Positions 49,188 to 58,589 of a stretch of 64,000 bases of DNA are shown in pieces (the first letter of the stretch is position 1; each line of letters opens with the position of its first letter). The stretch comes from Bacillota bacterium (GTDB lineage: Bacteria; Bacillota; Clostridia; Christensenellales; SZUA-584). The DNA is taken from NCBI GenBank assembly GCA_023410595.1, contig JAEYPO010000038.1, positions 1 to 64,000 on the forward strand. Direction: 5' to 3'. The position numbers and the translations under genes are program-made. Under the pieces are notes generated by a model that saw only the letters and a list, made by a program, of their open reading frames with translations, searched no databases and had not been told where the DNA came from.

Positions 49188-51620
49188 TTATGATATGAAC
49201 GACTTGTACGCGGATACGACATAGTCGCCGAGCACGGCCATCACGGCGGGGCTTCCCTTTGAAGTCCTTACCGAGCGCTCCAGCTGTTCGGTAGAGAGGT
49301 CGAAAGTCTGGCCGGACTTAAGCGCGACTGCTATACTGCACGGCTCGGATACCGGGAACGCCGCGGCTATGTAAGTGCCCGTCGCCCCGTTTTTCTGAAT
49401 CGCCATAGTGATGACGCCTTTGCCGCCCCTGTGCTGCGTTTCAAAATTATACACGCGCGTCAGCTTCGCGTATCCGAGCTCGGTGAATATTGCGATGTCG
49501 TCCTGCTCATTTATCGGCGAGGCCATCACGACGCTGTCTTCCTTGCCAAGAGTTATACCCTTAACGCCCTTTGCCGACCGCCCCATTGAAGAAACGTCGG
49601 GGGAGGAAAAACGTATGGCCATACCCGCCTTTGAAACTATGAGCCAGTCGCTTTCGCCTTTCAGCAGGTTTACGGAGATTATGCTGTCGCCCTCCGCAAG
49701 CCCGCACGCGACTATCTTTTTGTTGCGGACGTCGTATTCGGCAAGCGCTGTCCTCTTGATAAGCCCGTTTTTTGTAGCGAAAAACACGTCTCCCTCAGAG
49801 TAATCGTCCACAGAAAAGATGCCGACTATGCTTTCCTGTTTGTTAATGCCGGCAAGTATAGCCCCTAAAGGCTTGCCTTTGTCTTTGGGCTTGCACTCGG
49901 GGATATCCTGTACGGGCAGCGAATACAGGTTGCCAAGATTAGTGAAAATCTGTACGCGCCTGTCCGTAGCGGAAGGTACGATGCACCTCAAAGGGTCGCC
50001 CTCGGCCACGGCCTGCGCGGATTTCTGGTACGACTTCTGGTTTACCCGCTTCAAGAAGTCGCTTTGCGTAAGCATTATTACGCATTCCTCGACGGATTTA
50101 TACTCTTCCTCGTTTATCTCTATCTTGTGGTCGGCTTCCAGTATCGTCGTCCTGCGATTGTCGCCGTACTTCTCCTTAATCTCCGTAAGCTCGTTTATTA
50201 TTACTTTTAGTAGCTTCTGCTCGGACGCAAGTATCGCTTCCAGCCTCGCTATCGTCTCAAGTATAAACGCATATTCTTTTTGCAGCGCCTCAATTTCCAG
50301 CGCGGTTAAACGGGCAAGCCGCATGTCGAGTATGGCCTGCGCCTGTATCTGAGTGAGCCCGAAGCGCGCCATAAGTTTTGTGCCCGCCTCCTTGGGAGAA
50401 GACGAGCTCTTTATTATCCGTATGACCTCGTCTATGTTCTGTACCGCTATTATGAGGCCTTTTAATATGTGTTCGCGCTGCTTTGCCCGCTCGAGGTCGA
50501 ACCTGGTGCGGCGCGTGACGACGTCCTTCTGGAACGCTATATAGTGGTCTATTATGCTTAATATCGAGAGCTGCTTTGGCTGGCCGTCCGCTATGCACAC
50601 CATGTTTATGCCAAAAGTAGTCTGCATATCGGAATACTTGTAAAGGCAGTTAAGTATCTTCTTCGGATCGTAGTCTTTGCGAACCTCTATTACCGCGCGT
50701 ATGCCCGTGCGATCCGACTCGTCGCGTATATCGGAAACGCCCGCGAACATCTCCTTTTTCTGTTCCGTTATCTGCAGTATCTTCTCAAGCATCGCGGCCT
50801 TGTTGACCTGATACGGCATCTCGGTTATTACGATCTTCGTCTTGCCGTTGGCGCTCTTTTCTATATTCGTCTTGGCGCGCAGCGTTATCTTTCCGCGTCC
50901 CGTTTCATATGCGGTTCTCAATTCCTCAAGGTTGAGCATATAGCCGCCGGTGGGGAAGTCCGGCCCTTTTATGTGCTCCATAAGCTCATCGAGCGTTAGC
51001 CGAGGGTTCTTGATGCGCGCCACTACGCCATCAATTACTTCGCCTAAGTTGTGCGGCGGTATGTTAGTGGCAAGGCCGACCGCTATGCCCGTAGCGCCGT
51101 TGACGAGCAGGTTGGGAAAGCGCGCGGGCAGCATGTCCGGTTCTTTCAATGTGTCGTCGAAGTTGAACGAAAAACGTACGGTATCTTTCTGTATATGCGC
51201 GAGCATCTCCATAGCTATGGGGGAGAGACGCGCTTCGGTATAGCGCATGGCCGCGGCGGAGTCGCCGTCCATACTGCCGAAATTTCCGTGCCCCGAAACG
51301 AGCGGCGCCCTCATCACAAAATCCTGCGCCATGCGTACCATGGCGTCGTATACGGCGGTGTCGCCGTGAGGATGGTACTTGCCTAAAGTATCGCCCACTA
51401 TCCTTGCGGATTTCCTGTGCGGTTTGTCGGGCGTAAGCCCCAGCTCAAGCATTGTATAGAGTATCCTGCGCTGCACTGGCTTTAATCCGTCTTCGACGCG
51501 CGGCAGCGCCCTGTCCATGATGACGTATTCCGCAAACGGTATCATGGAGTCGTGCATCATATCGCTCATCGAGATGGGAGTGATTTCGCTGTTTACGACC
51601 TCGTTCTTGTTACTGGGCAC
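49188..51620 (-). CDS. Type IIA DNA topoisomerase subunit A (gyrase/topoisomerase IV)
   Basis: 810 residues. Catalytic Tyr in AMRYTEARLSP, winged-helix residues GLKPVQRRILY and KSARIVGDTLGKYHPHGD, and a C-terminal six-bladed beta-pinwheel. The pinwheel has QHRGGKG, a one-residue variant of the GyrA box QRRGGKG, which favours gyrase-like wrapping over ParC. It breaks and rejoins both DNA strands. Start GTG at 51620, overlapping the B-subunit gene by 11 bases. Whether this is the only gyrase or a second pair cannot be judged; dnaA and recF are not adjacent. Confidence 0.92.
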   Translation of the reverse strand: MPSNKNEVVNSEITPISMSDMMHDSMIPFAEYVIMDRALPRVEDGLKPVQRRILYTMLELGLTPDKPHRKSARIVGDTLGKYHPHGDTAVYDAMVRMAQDFVMRAPLVSGHGNFGSMDGDSAAAMRYTEARLSPIAMEMLAHIQKDTVRFSFNFDDTLKEPDMLPARFPNLLVNGATGIAVGLATNIPPHNLGEVIDGVVARIKNPRLTLDELMEHIKGPDFPTGGYMLNLEELRTAYETGRGKITLRAKTNIEKSANGKTKIVITEMPYQVNKAAMLEKILQITEQKKEMFAGVSDIRDESDRTGIRAVIEVRKDYDPKKILNCLYKYSDMQTTFGINMVCIADGQPKQLSILSIIDHYIAFQKDVVTRRTRFDLERAKQREHILKGLIIAVQNIDEVIRIIKSSSSPKEAGTKLMARFGLTQIQAQAILDMRLARLTALEIEALQKEYAFILETIARLEAILASEQKLLKVIINELTEIKEKYGDNRRTTILEADHKIEINEEEYKSVEECVIMLTQSDFLKRVNQKSYQKSAQAVAEGDPLRCIVPSATDRRVQIFTNLGNLYSLPVQDIPECKPKDKGKPLGAILAGINKQESIVGIFSVDDYSEGDVFFATKNGLIKRTALAEYDVRNKKIVACGLAEGDSIISVNLLKGESDWLIVSKAGMAIRFSSPDVSSMGRSAKGVKGITLGKEDSVVMASPINEQDDIAIFTELGYAKLTRVYNFETQHRGGKGVITMAIQKNGATGTYIAAAFPVSEPCSIAVALKSGQTFDLSTEQLERSVRTSKGSPAVMAVLGDYVVSAYKSFIS

Positions 51621-53580
51621 GTTCCATCACCTTCTCTTTAAAAAAACTGTCCTCTTTGTTGAAATTCGCATGCTCGGATATATAGAGCTTTCTCGGTTCC
51701 GGCTTGTCGCCCATTAAAAGCGTAACGAGATGCTCGGCTTCCGCCAAGTCGTCTAGCTCCACGCGGTAAAGCTTTCTTACCGCCGGGTTCATAGTGGTCT
51801 CCCAGAGCTGTTCGGGGTTCATCTCTCCTAAGCCCTTGTAGCGCTGCACATTGGCATCCTTGCCCAACGCCTCCTGCGCCGCCTTTAGCTCGGCGTCCGT
51901 GTATGCGTATATGGATTTTGTGCCCTTGTATACCCTGTAAAGCGGCGGCCGGCCTATATAGATATGCCCCGACGTCAGCAGATCCCGGAAATAACGGTAG
52001 AAGAACGTCAGCAGTATGGCGCGTATATGAGCGCCGTCCTGGTCCGCGTCCGCGAGTATTATTACCTTGTGGTAGTTAAGCGAGCTCTCGTCATAAACGC
52101 CGTCAAATCCGGTGCCGAGCGCCGTTATAATAGAGCGGAACTCCTCGTTTTCTATGACCTGGTCAAGCCTCTTCTTTTCCACGTTGAGCGGCTTGCCGCG
52201 CAAGGGGAGTATTGCCTGAAAGCGGCGGTCGCGCCCCTGCTTCGCGCTGCCGCCCGCGCTGTCGCCCTCGACTATGAAAAGCTCATTTTTCTCGGCGTCC
52301 CTGCCCGTGCAGCTTGACAGCTTGCCCACCAGCGGAGCTCCCTCAAGCTTGCTGCGCTGACGCTCGAGTTTTTTAGCCTTTGTGGCCGCTTCGCGCGCCT
52401 TGGCTGCTTTTATTGCCTTGCCTACAAGCTCGGTTGCCATGGCGGTGTTGTTAAGGTCCGCCAGGAACAGCGAAAGCTTGTCCTGAACGATGCTCTCCAC
52501 AACAGTTTTAACTTCGGTGTTCCCGAGCTTTGCCTTAGTCTGGCCCTCAAATTGCGCGTCCTTCATTTTAATGCTTATTATGGCGGAGAGGCCCTCGCGG
52601 TAGTCGTCGCCCGATAGGTTGTCCTCCTTTTCCTTGAGCAGTCCCGCCTGACGCGCGTACTCGTTCATAACCTTCGTGTGCGCTGTCTTAAAGCCCACTA
52701 CATGCGTTCCGCCGTCAGCTGTCTGTATATTGTTGACGAACGAGAGTATGTTTTCGTTGTACGTGTCGTTATATTGAAGGGAAATCTCAACCCTTACGTC
52801 GCCCTTTTCTCCGTCAAAATATATGGGTGTTTTATGCAGCACCGTCTTGTCTTCGTTGAGATATTGCACAAAATCGATTATGCCGCCCTGATAATCGAAC
52901 ACGGCTTTCCTGGCCTTGCCGTCCTTTTTCTGACGCTCGTCGGTAAGCGTTATCTTCACGCCCTTTGTGAGGTACGAAATCACCCTGAGGTGCGAGGCGA
53001 CGGTGTCGTAGTTCATCGCTATAGTTTCAAACACCCTGTCGTCGGGCAGAAACGTTATCTTCGTACCGCGGTTTTTCGTTACACCCGTTTCCTCAAGCCG
53101 CGAAACGGGCCGGCCGCTCTCTATCTTGCCATTCTTCAAAAAGCTCTTGAAATTTTGCTCGTATGTCTTGCCGTTTAAATATACCGTGACCGAAAGCCAG
53201 CGGGAAAGCGCGTTGACTACGGAAGCTCCTACGCCGTGCAGCCCGCCTGAGTACGTGTACGCGTCGTTGTTGAACTTGCCTCCCGCATGGAGCTGTGTGA
53301 ACACGACCTCGACGCCCGAGACCTTAAGCTCGGGATGGATGCCTACGGGTATGCCCCTGCCGTTATCTTCGACCGTAACGGAATTGTCTTCGTGCAGCGT
53401 TACGTTTATTCTGTCCGCGAACCCATTTGCAGCCTCGTCTACCGCGTTGTCGACTAACTCCCATAACAGATGGTGAAGCCCTTTAGGGCCGGTGGAGCCG
53501 ATGTACATGCCCGGGCGCTTGCGTACGGCGTCAAGCCCTTCGAGAACCTGAATGTCGCTTGCGCTGTATTCCTTGGCCAT
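51610..53580 (-). CDS. Type IIA DNA topoisomerase subunit B (gyrase/topoisomerase IV)
   Basis: 656 residues. GHKL ATPase with LWELVDNAVDEA, VEDNGRGIPVGIH and GGLHGVGASVVNAL; transducer; TOPRIM with VEGDSAGGSAKQGRDR and ILADADQDGAHIR. C-terminal YKGLGEMNPEQLWETTMNP. It supplies ATP-driven strand passage. The pair with subunit A is in B-A order. A very good promoter is at 53636-53664, and the dCMP deaminase gene is just upstream. Confidence 0.93.
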   Translation of the reverse strand: MAKEYSASDIQVLEGLDAVRKRPGMYIGSTGPKGLHHLLWELVDNAVDEAANGFADRINVTLHEDNSVTVEDNGRGIPVGIHPELKVSGVEVVFTQLHAGGKFNNDAYTYSGGLHGVGASVVNALSRWLSVTVYLNGKTYEQNFKSFLKNGKIESGRPVSRLEETGVTKNRGTKITFLPDDRVFETIAMNYDTVASHLRVISYLTKGVKITLTDERQKKDGKARKAVFDYQGGIIDFVQYLNEDKTVLHKTPIYFDGEKGDVRVEISLQYNDTYNENILSFVNNIQTADGGTHVVGFKTAHTKVMNEYARQAGLLKEKEDNLSGDDYREGLSAIISIKMKDAQFEGQTKAKLGNTEVKTVVESIVQDKLSLFLADLNNTAMATELVGKAIKAAKAREAATKAKKLERQRSKLEGAPLVGKLSSCTGRDAEKNELFIVEGDSAGGSAKQGRDRRFQAILPLRGKPLNVEKKRLDQVIENEEFRSIITALGTGFDGVYDESSLNYHKVIILADADQDGAHIRAILLTFFYRYFRDLLTSGHIYIGRPPLYRVYKGTKSIYAYTDAELKAAQEALGKDANVQRYKGLGEMNPEQLWETTMNPAVRKLYRVELDDLAEAEHLVTLLMGDKPEPRKLYISEHANFNKEDSFFKEKVMERAQ

Positions 53581-53635
53581 ATGTCCTCCCTTTTCCGCAT
53601 AACAAAATATGGTGTGTAATGAAAATCACACACAC

Positions 53636-53664
53636 ATTATATATTTCCACATTATTTTTATCAA
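53636..53664 (-). promoter_or_regulatory. SigA-type promoter of the topoisomerase operon
   Basis: TTGATA, 17 bases, TATAAT on the minus strand. The leader contains a GTGTGT/ACACAC inverted repeat before the AGGGAGG site. Confidence 0.8.
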
Positions 53665-53667
53665 TAC

Positions 53668-54129
53668 TTAAGTGGAACCATTACATTTGAATTGTATCAG
53701 TTTTACGCCCGCTTCCTCGAATATCTCGTGTGAAAAATCGTCCGGATAGGGTTTAGCATAGACGACTCGTCTTATACCGGCGTTCACTATCATCTTGGAG
53801 CATATAACGCACGGCTGATGCGTACAATACAGCGTTGCGCCTTCAATGCTCACTCCGAGCTTCGCCGCCTGTATAATGGCGTTCTGCTCAGCGTGAATAG
53901 CAAAGCAGAGCTCGTGCTGTTTGCCGGAAGGGATATTCAGCTTTTGCCGCAGGCACTCGCCTCGTTCCTTGCAGCTCTTGACTCCTGCTGGAGCGCCGTT
54001 GTAGCCGGTTGTCAATATACGCTTGTTCTTTACTATGATCGCGCCGATATTCCTGTTATCCTTAAAACAGCTTGACCATTTGGATATGGTTTCGGTGAGA
54101 TCCATAAAACGCTTGTCCCATTTATCCAT
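53668..54129 (-). CDS. Deoxycytidylate (dCMP) deaminase / ComEB-like
   Basis: 153 residues. Zinc site: CFAIHAEQNAI (His and catalytic Glu) and THQPCVICSKMI (two Cys). TTGYNGAPAGVKSC matches dCMP deaminases. It makes dUMP for thymidylate synthesis. The ATG at 54129 is seven bases behind TAGGGG; an ATG six bases earlier is less well placed. It is upstream of the topoisomerase genes on the same strand. Confidence 0.92.
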   Translation of the reverse strand: MDKWDKRFMDLTETISKWSSCFKDNRNIGAIIVKNKRILTTGYNGAPAGVKSCKERGECLRQKLNIPSGKQHELCFAIHAEQNAIIQAAKLGVSIEGATLYCTHQPCVICSKMIVNAGIRRVVYAKPYPDDFSHEIFEEAGVKLIQFKCNGST

Positions 54130-54325
54130 ATGCATACCCCTACCCTTGATTTTTGTACCGTATTAAATTCCACGCCAAATGGAAAAAGTCCTGCCATACT
54201 TAGGGAATTATTATCGTCGATATTGAAAACAGGAGCATTTTAGTTATTCCCGTAGATATCAGAAGAATTCCCATGATAATCCGATTTATGTGAATATGAT
54301 GAAAGTTATCGGGGGAAAATAAGGT
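54130..54325. other. Intergenic region between dCMP deaminase and groES promoter
   Basis: AT-rich, about 200 bases. I see no gene, terminator or RNA in it; it must hold the divergent promoter for the dCMP deaminase gene, which I could not pin down. Confidence 0.4.
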
Positions 54326-54354
54326 TTGCCATCATATCCCTAATATATTATATT
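54326..54354 (+). promoter_or_regulatory. SigA-type promoter of groESL
   Basis: TTGCCA, 17 bases, TATATT directly upstream of the CIRCE element. Confidence 0.8.
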
Positions 54355-54362
54355 TATAGCTG

Positions 54363-54389
54363 TTAGCACTCGACCAGAGCGAGTGCTAA
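54363..54389 (+). promoter_or_regulatory. CIRCE operator (HrcA binding site)
   Basis: Exact consensus TTAGCACTC-N9-GAGTGCTAA, 55 bases before groES. It predicts heat-shock control of groESL through the repressor HrcA. Confidence 0.97.
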
Positions 54390-54444
54390 CAAAATTCAAA
54401 GATTAACGATTATAAATAACTAAATTTAAGGAGGTTTCTGAATT

Positions 54445-54729
54445 ATGACGATAAAGCCGTTGGGCGACAGAGTCGTGATTAAGAGTCTTGAAAGCGAAGA
54501 AACAACAAAGAGCGGCATCGTGCTTACGGGAAGCGCAAAAGAAAAGCCGCAGACAGCAGAAGTCATTGCTGTAGGACCGGGTGGGCTCGTAGACGGTAAA
54601 GAAGTAAAGATGACCGTTAAGAAAGGCGACAAGGTCATATTCTCGAAATATTCGGGCACCGAAGTCAAGGTTGACGGAACTGAGTACATAATCGTACGTC
54701 AGAGCGATCTGCTGGCAACAGTAGAATAA
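54445..54729 (+). CDS. groES: Co-chaperonin GroES
   Basis: 94 residues, the usual length. IKPLGDRVVIKSLESEETTK at the N-terminus, the mobile loop around TKSGIVLTGSAKEKPQ, and VIFSKYSGTEVKVDGTEYII. It forms the heptameric lid of GroEL. AAGGAGG precedes the ATG; groEL follows after 16 bases. Confidence 0.97.
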   Translation: MTIKPLGDRVVIKSLESEETTKSGIVLTGSAKEKPQTAEVIAVGPGGLVDGKEVKMTVKKGDKVIFSKYSGTEVKVDGTEYIIVRQSDLLATVE

Positions 54730-54745
54730 GTAAGGAGGAGATATT

Positions 54746-56377
54746 ATGGCAAAACAGATAAAGTTTGGCGAAGACGCAAGGCGTCAGCTCGAAGCGGGGG
54801 TCAACAAGCTTGCCGATACGGTAAAAGTAACGCTTGGCCCTAAGGGCAGGAACGTAGTGCTGGATAAAAAGTTCGGTTCGCCGCTCATCACGAACGACGG
54901 CGTGACTATAGCAAAAGAGATAGAGCTGGAAGACCCGTTTGAAAATATGGGAGCGCAGCTTGTCAAGGAAGTCGCGACAAAGACGAACGACGTCGCGGGC
55001 GATGGAACGACGACGGCTACGCTGCTCGCGCAGGCCATTATCCGCGAAGGCCTGAAGAACGTAGCGGCGGGCGCAAACCCGATGGTACTTAAAAAGGGTA
55101 TTTTAAAGGCGACTGATACCACGGTAGAAGGCTTAAAGAAGCTTTCGCACCCGATCGAAGACTCAAAGGCAATAGCTCAGGTAGCGGCTATTTCCGCTTC
55201 GGATGAAGAGGTCGGCAAGCTCATCGCCCAGGCTATGGAAAAAGTCGGAAACGACGGAGTCATCACCGTTGAAGAGAGCAAGACGATGAAGACTGAACTC
55301 AAGGTCGTTGAAGGCATGCAGTTTGACAGAGGATACGCTTCAGCGTACATGGTAACGGATACCGACAAGATGGAAGCGGTGCTCGACGACCCGCTGATAC
55401 TTATCACCGACAAGAAGATATCCAACATACAGGAAGTACTGCCCATACTTGAGCAGATAGTTCAGCAGGGCAAGAAGCTGCTCATAATCGCCGAAGACGT
55501 TGAAGGCGAAGCGCTCGCTACGCTCATAGTCAACAAGCTCCGCGGAACGTTCAACTGTGTCGCGGTAAAAGCTCCGGGATTCGGCGACAGGAGAAAGGCT
55601 ATGCTGCAGGACATAGCGATACTTACAGGCGGCCAGGTCATATCTGAGGAAATCGGCATAGAGCTGAAAGAAGCAAAGATAGAGATGCTCGGCCATGCGC
55701 GTCAGGTAAAGGTCGACAAAGAGAACACGACTATTGTGGAAGGCGGCGGAGATCCGTCCGAAATCAAGGCGCGTATCAACTCCATCAAGGCTCAGATCGA
55801 TGAGACCACGTCTGATTACGACCGCGAGAAGCTTCAGGAGAGGCTCGCTAAGCTCGCGGGTGGAGTTGCCGTGATACAGGTCGGTGCGGCTACCGAGACA
55901 GAGATGAAGGAAAGCAAGATGCGCATAGAGGACGCGCTTGCGGCTACGAGAGCTGCCGTTGAGGAAGGCATAGTGCCGGGCGGCGGAATCGCGCTGCTGA
56001 CGGCGGCGAAGGACCTTAACGGGATTATAGCGAACGAAACCGGAGACGTAAAGACGGGCATGCAGATAGTGCTGCGCGCGCTCGAAGAACCGGTTCGCCA
56101 GATCGCTCTCAACGCGGGACTTGAAGGCAGCGTAATAGTCGACAAAATCAAGGCGGCGAATAACGTAAACTTCGGTTACGACGCGGCCAAGAACGAGTAC
56201 GGCGACCTTGTTGCCAAGGGCATAATCGATCCTACCAAGGTGGCGAGATCGGCTCTGCAGAACGCTGCGTCTATCGCGGCGATGCTGCTGACGACCGAGA
56301 GTATCGTTACCGACATCAAGGAAGAAACTCCTCCGCCCATGCCGGGCGGCGGCGGTGGAATGCCTGGGATGTATTGA
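54746..56377 (+). CDS. groEL: Chaperonin GroEL
   Basis: 543 residues, full length. KVTLGPKGRNVVLDKKFG, the ATP site VAGDGTTTATLLAQ and AAVEEGIVPGGGIALL are present, and the GGGGGMPGMY tail is the typical glycine-methionine repeat. It folds newly made proteins in its central cavity. Codon use and composition match the other highly expressed genes of the window. Confidence 0.98.
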   Translation: MAKQIKFGEDARRQLEAGVNKLADTVKVTLGPKGRNVVLDKKFGSPLITNDGVTIAKEIELEDPFENMGAQLVKEVATKTNDVAGDGTTTATLLAQAIIREGLKNVAAGANPMVLKKGILKATDTTVEGLKKLSHPIEDSKAIAQVAAISASDEEVGKLIAQAMEKVGNDGVITVEESKTMKTELKVVEGMQFDRGYASAYMVTDTDKMEAVLDDPLILITDKKISNIQEVLPILEQIVQQGKKLLIIAEDVEGEALATLIVNKLRGTFNCVAVKAPGFGDRRKAMLQDIAILTGGQVISEEIGIELKEAKIEMLGHARQVKVDKENTTIVEGGGDPSEIKARINSIKAQIDETTSDYDREKLQERLAKLAGGVAVIQVGAATETEMKESKMRIEDALAATRAAVEEGIVPGGGIALLTAAKDLNGIIANETGDVKTGMQIVLRALEEPVRQIALNAGLEGSVIVDKIKAANNVNFGYDAAKNEYGDLVAKGIIDPTKVARSALQNAASIAAMLLTTESIVTDIKEETPPPMPGGGGGMPGMY

Positions 56378-56392
56378 TATAAATTTCGCAGA

Positions 56393-56421
56393 AGGCGCAA
56401 TCCGAACGGGTTGCGCTTTTT
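56393..56421 (+). terminator. Terminator of groESL
   Basis: GCGCAA / TTGCGC stem with a 10-base loop followed by TTTTTAC. Confidence 0.85.
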
Positions 56422-56426
56422 ACATA

Positions 56427-56864
56427 TCAGGATGTGGGTATTGGTTTCTCTATTGTAACACCTAAACGTGAAGGGAATTCATAGTTTTTCTTATGCGTAA
56501 AATTCAGTAATTTGATGGTTCCGTCATAGTATACAAAGTATTCGACCTCATCATAACCGACAGGATAATGCGGCCCTATAACCGGTTCTATGCCGAATTT
56601 GATATAATACCCATAGTTATATCCATACTTACTCTTTTTTAAGCTGATAATTTTTCCTGAATAATTATAGACAAGCGGGTTATCTGATAAGTATTCAGAA
56701 TAAAAATCATCGGACGCTTTCTGAAGTTCCGGTGTGAATACAGTAAATATTAATTCTCTTTGTAAGTTTAATTCTTTTGAAAATATTGTACAAGTAATAG
56801 TAATAGCACATAAGGCTAATACAAATGTTATTACAATAAAAATAATTATATTCTTCTTTTTCAT
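56427..56864 (-). CDS. Hypothetical membrane-anchored protein, AT-rich gene
   Basis: 145 residues: a hydrophobic N-terminal helix (about 5-28, IIIFIVITFVLALCAITITC) and an extracytoplasmic domain with QKASDDFYSEYLSDNPLVYN and many tyrosines (KSKYGYNYGYYIKFG). Faintly like DUF3888 proteins, which I cannot confirm. The gene is much AT-richer than groEL next door and may be a recent arrival. No clear partner genes; the groESL terminator lies just beyond its stop codon. Confidence 0.6.
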   Translation of the reverse strand: MKKKNIIIFIVITFVLALCAITITCTIFSKELNLQRELIFTVFTPELQKASDDFYSEYLSDNPLVYNYSGKIISLKKSKYGYNYGYYIKFGIEPVIGPHYPVGYDEVEYFVYYDGTIKLLNFTHKKNYEFPSRLGVTIEKPIPTS

Positions 56865-57071
56865 TTATGACTCCGAAAACATATCTGCGTATTATTTATA
56901 TGAAAGAGTATTCTCAATTATGATTTTAGAGACATTCCTGAAATGATACTGTCTCGCTCAGGAAAAATAACAGCCTGCTCATTTGTTGCAAACGGTAAGA
57001 GCGCAGATATATAATTAGACAAATAATAGCATAGCGCCTGAATTCAAAAGTCATACATAAAGGAGCACATT

Positions 57072-58523
57072 ATGATTATTCTATATGCCGTGCTGGCGAT
57101 ATTGCTGATGCTAGCGGCTATAATGGCGGTAAATACAGTATCGGGAAGGCCAAAAAAAGAACAGACCGCGAAGCCCGAGCCGCCGCTGCTGGATAAGGAA
57201 AAGATTGCGCATAACCTTTCGGGCATGATAAGGATAAAGACAATTACGTCGGAATCAATGGAGGGCATAGACAGTGAAGCCTTCCTTTCGTTCCATCAAT
57301 ACCTGAAGGATACATATCCGCTCGTTCATAAAACGCTTGAACAGGAAACCATAAACGAATACGCGCTGCTCTACAAATGGAAAGGCGAAGACAAAGTCGA
57401 CAAACCGTTCCTTATGATGGCGCATATGGACGTCGTGCCGGTCGATGAAAGGACGGCGGACAAGTGGGAGCATGAAGCGTTTTCGGGGGACATAGCGGAC
57501 GGGTATGTGTGGGGCCGCGGTACGATAGACATGAAAGGCCAGCTTGCCGCCATAATGGAAAGCGTAGAGTATCTGCTCGGCCAGGGCTTCACGCCAAAGA
57601 GGGACATATATATAGCGCTCGGGTTTGACGAGGAGCGCATGGGAACGCTGGGCGCTAAGAACACTGCAAAGCTGCTGGAGGAAAGAGGCGTCCGATTAGC
57701 CTTTGTGTTAGACGAAGGCGGCGTTTTTATGGACGGCTCTGACATAGGCATAAACGGCAGGATAGCATCCATAGGCATATGCGAGAAGGGCTACACCGAT
57801 ATAAAGCTAACAGCCGAGTCCGCGGGAGGGCACTCCTCGCTGCCCCCGAAGCAGACTGCGGCAGGCGCGCTTTCAAAAGCTGTAGTAGCGCTCGAAAAGC
57901 ACCAGATGAAGCCTTCTCTTAATGAGGCGCTAAGGCTGATGCTTGAAAAGGCGGGGGGTTACATGAGGTTCCCGAGGAACGTCATCGCCGCCAATCTGCT
58001 CCTTGCGAAGCCACTGCTCATTAGAGGGCTTTTATCAAACCCGATTGGAGCGGCAGCGGTGCGCACCACTACCGCGCCTACGATGCTTAAGGGGTCTTCC
58101 GCGCCCAATGTGCTGGCAGAAAAGGCGGAGGCCGTCGTTAACTTTCGCTTAGCGCCGGACGACGATATGGACAAGCTTTTAAGACATGTAAGAAAGACCG
58201 TGGGAAGCGGCATAAAAGTGGAGGTGCTCGTGCCTCCGCATCCGTCAAAGGTTTCAAGTATTGAGAGCGAAGCGTACGGCATAATAGAGCGTACGGCAAA
58301 GGAAATTTTCGACGGGTTCATCATAACGCCGTACCTGATGGTAGCCACGACGGATTCGCGGTGGTTTTCTCATATATCTGACGGCGTATACCTGTTTGAG
58401 CCGTTCCGTTCGCTCTGCGACGATTATCATAAAATACATACGGCGAACGAGAGACTCTGCATAGATTCTTTATGCGAAGGTGTGGAGTTCTTTATTCGTC
58501 TTGTAAAAAGAGCGGCGGGATGA
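57072..58523 (+). CDS. M20 family metallopeptidase, membrane-anchored
   Basis: 483 residues. N-terminal TM helix (about 2-21), then an M20/CPS1-like peptidase. The metal ligands are visible: MMAHMDVVP (His and Asp), GRGTIDMKGQLA (bridging Asp), GFDEERMG (Glu pair), VLDEGG, and a late His in DDYHKIHTANE. The dimerisation domain contains GGHSSLPPK. It probably cleaves dipeptides or N-acyl amino acids outside the membrane. Ribosome site AAAGGAG before the ATG. Confidence 0.88.
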   Translation: MIILYAVLAILLMLAAIMAVNTVSGRPKKEQTAKPEPPLLDKEKIAHNLSGMIRIKTITSESMEGIDSEAFLSFHQYLKDTYPLVHKTLEQETINEYALLYKWKGEDKVDKPFLMMAHMDVVPVDERTADKWEHEAFSGDIADGYVWGRGTIDMKGQLAAIMESVEYLLGQGFTPKRDIYIALGFDEERMGTLGAKNTAKLLEERGVRLAFVLDEGGVFMDGSDIGINGRIASIGICEKGYTDIKLTAESAGGHSSLPPKQTAAGALSKAVVALEKHQMKPSLNEALRLMLEKAGGYMRFPRNVIAANLLLAKPLLIRGLLSNPIGAAAVRTTTAPTMLKGSSAPNVLAEKAEAVVNFRLAPDDDMDKLLRHVRKTVGSGIKVEVLVPPHPSKVSSIESEAYGIIERTAKEIFDGFIITPYLMVATTDSRWFSHISDGVYLFEPFRSLCDDYHKIHTANERLCIDSLCEGVEFFIRLVKRAAG

Positions 58524-58589
58524 TAGTATAAATACTATATACTTACATGCTTTACGGAATCATCTATAATTTTTGGTAGGAGGTAGCCC

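Noticed and set aside
49408..53476. Several open frames of 60-180 codons on the plus strand across the topoisomerase genes
   Set aside because: They are opposite-strand shadows of conserved coding sequence with no ribosome sites or family resemblance.
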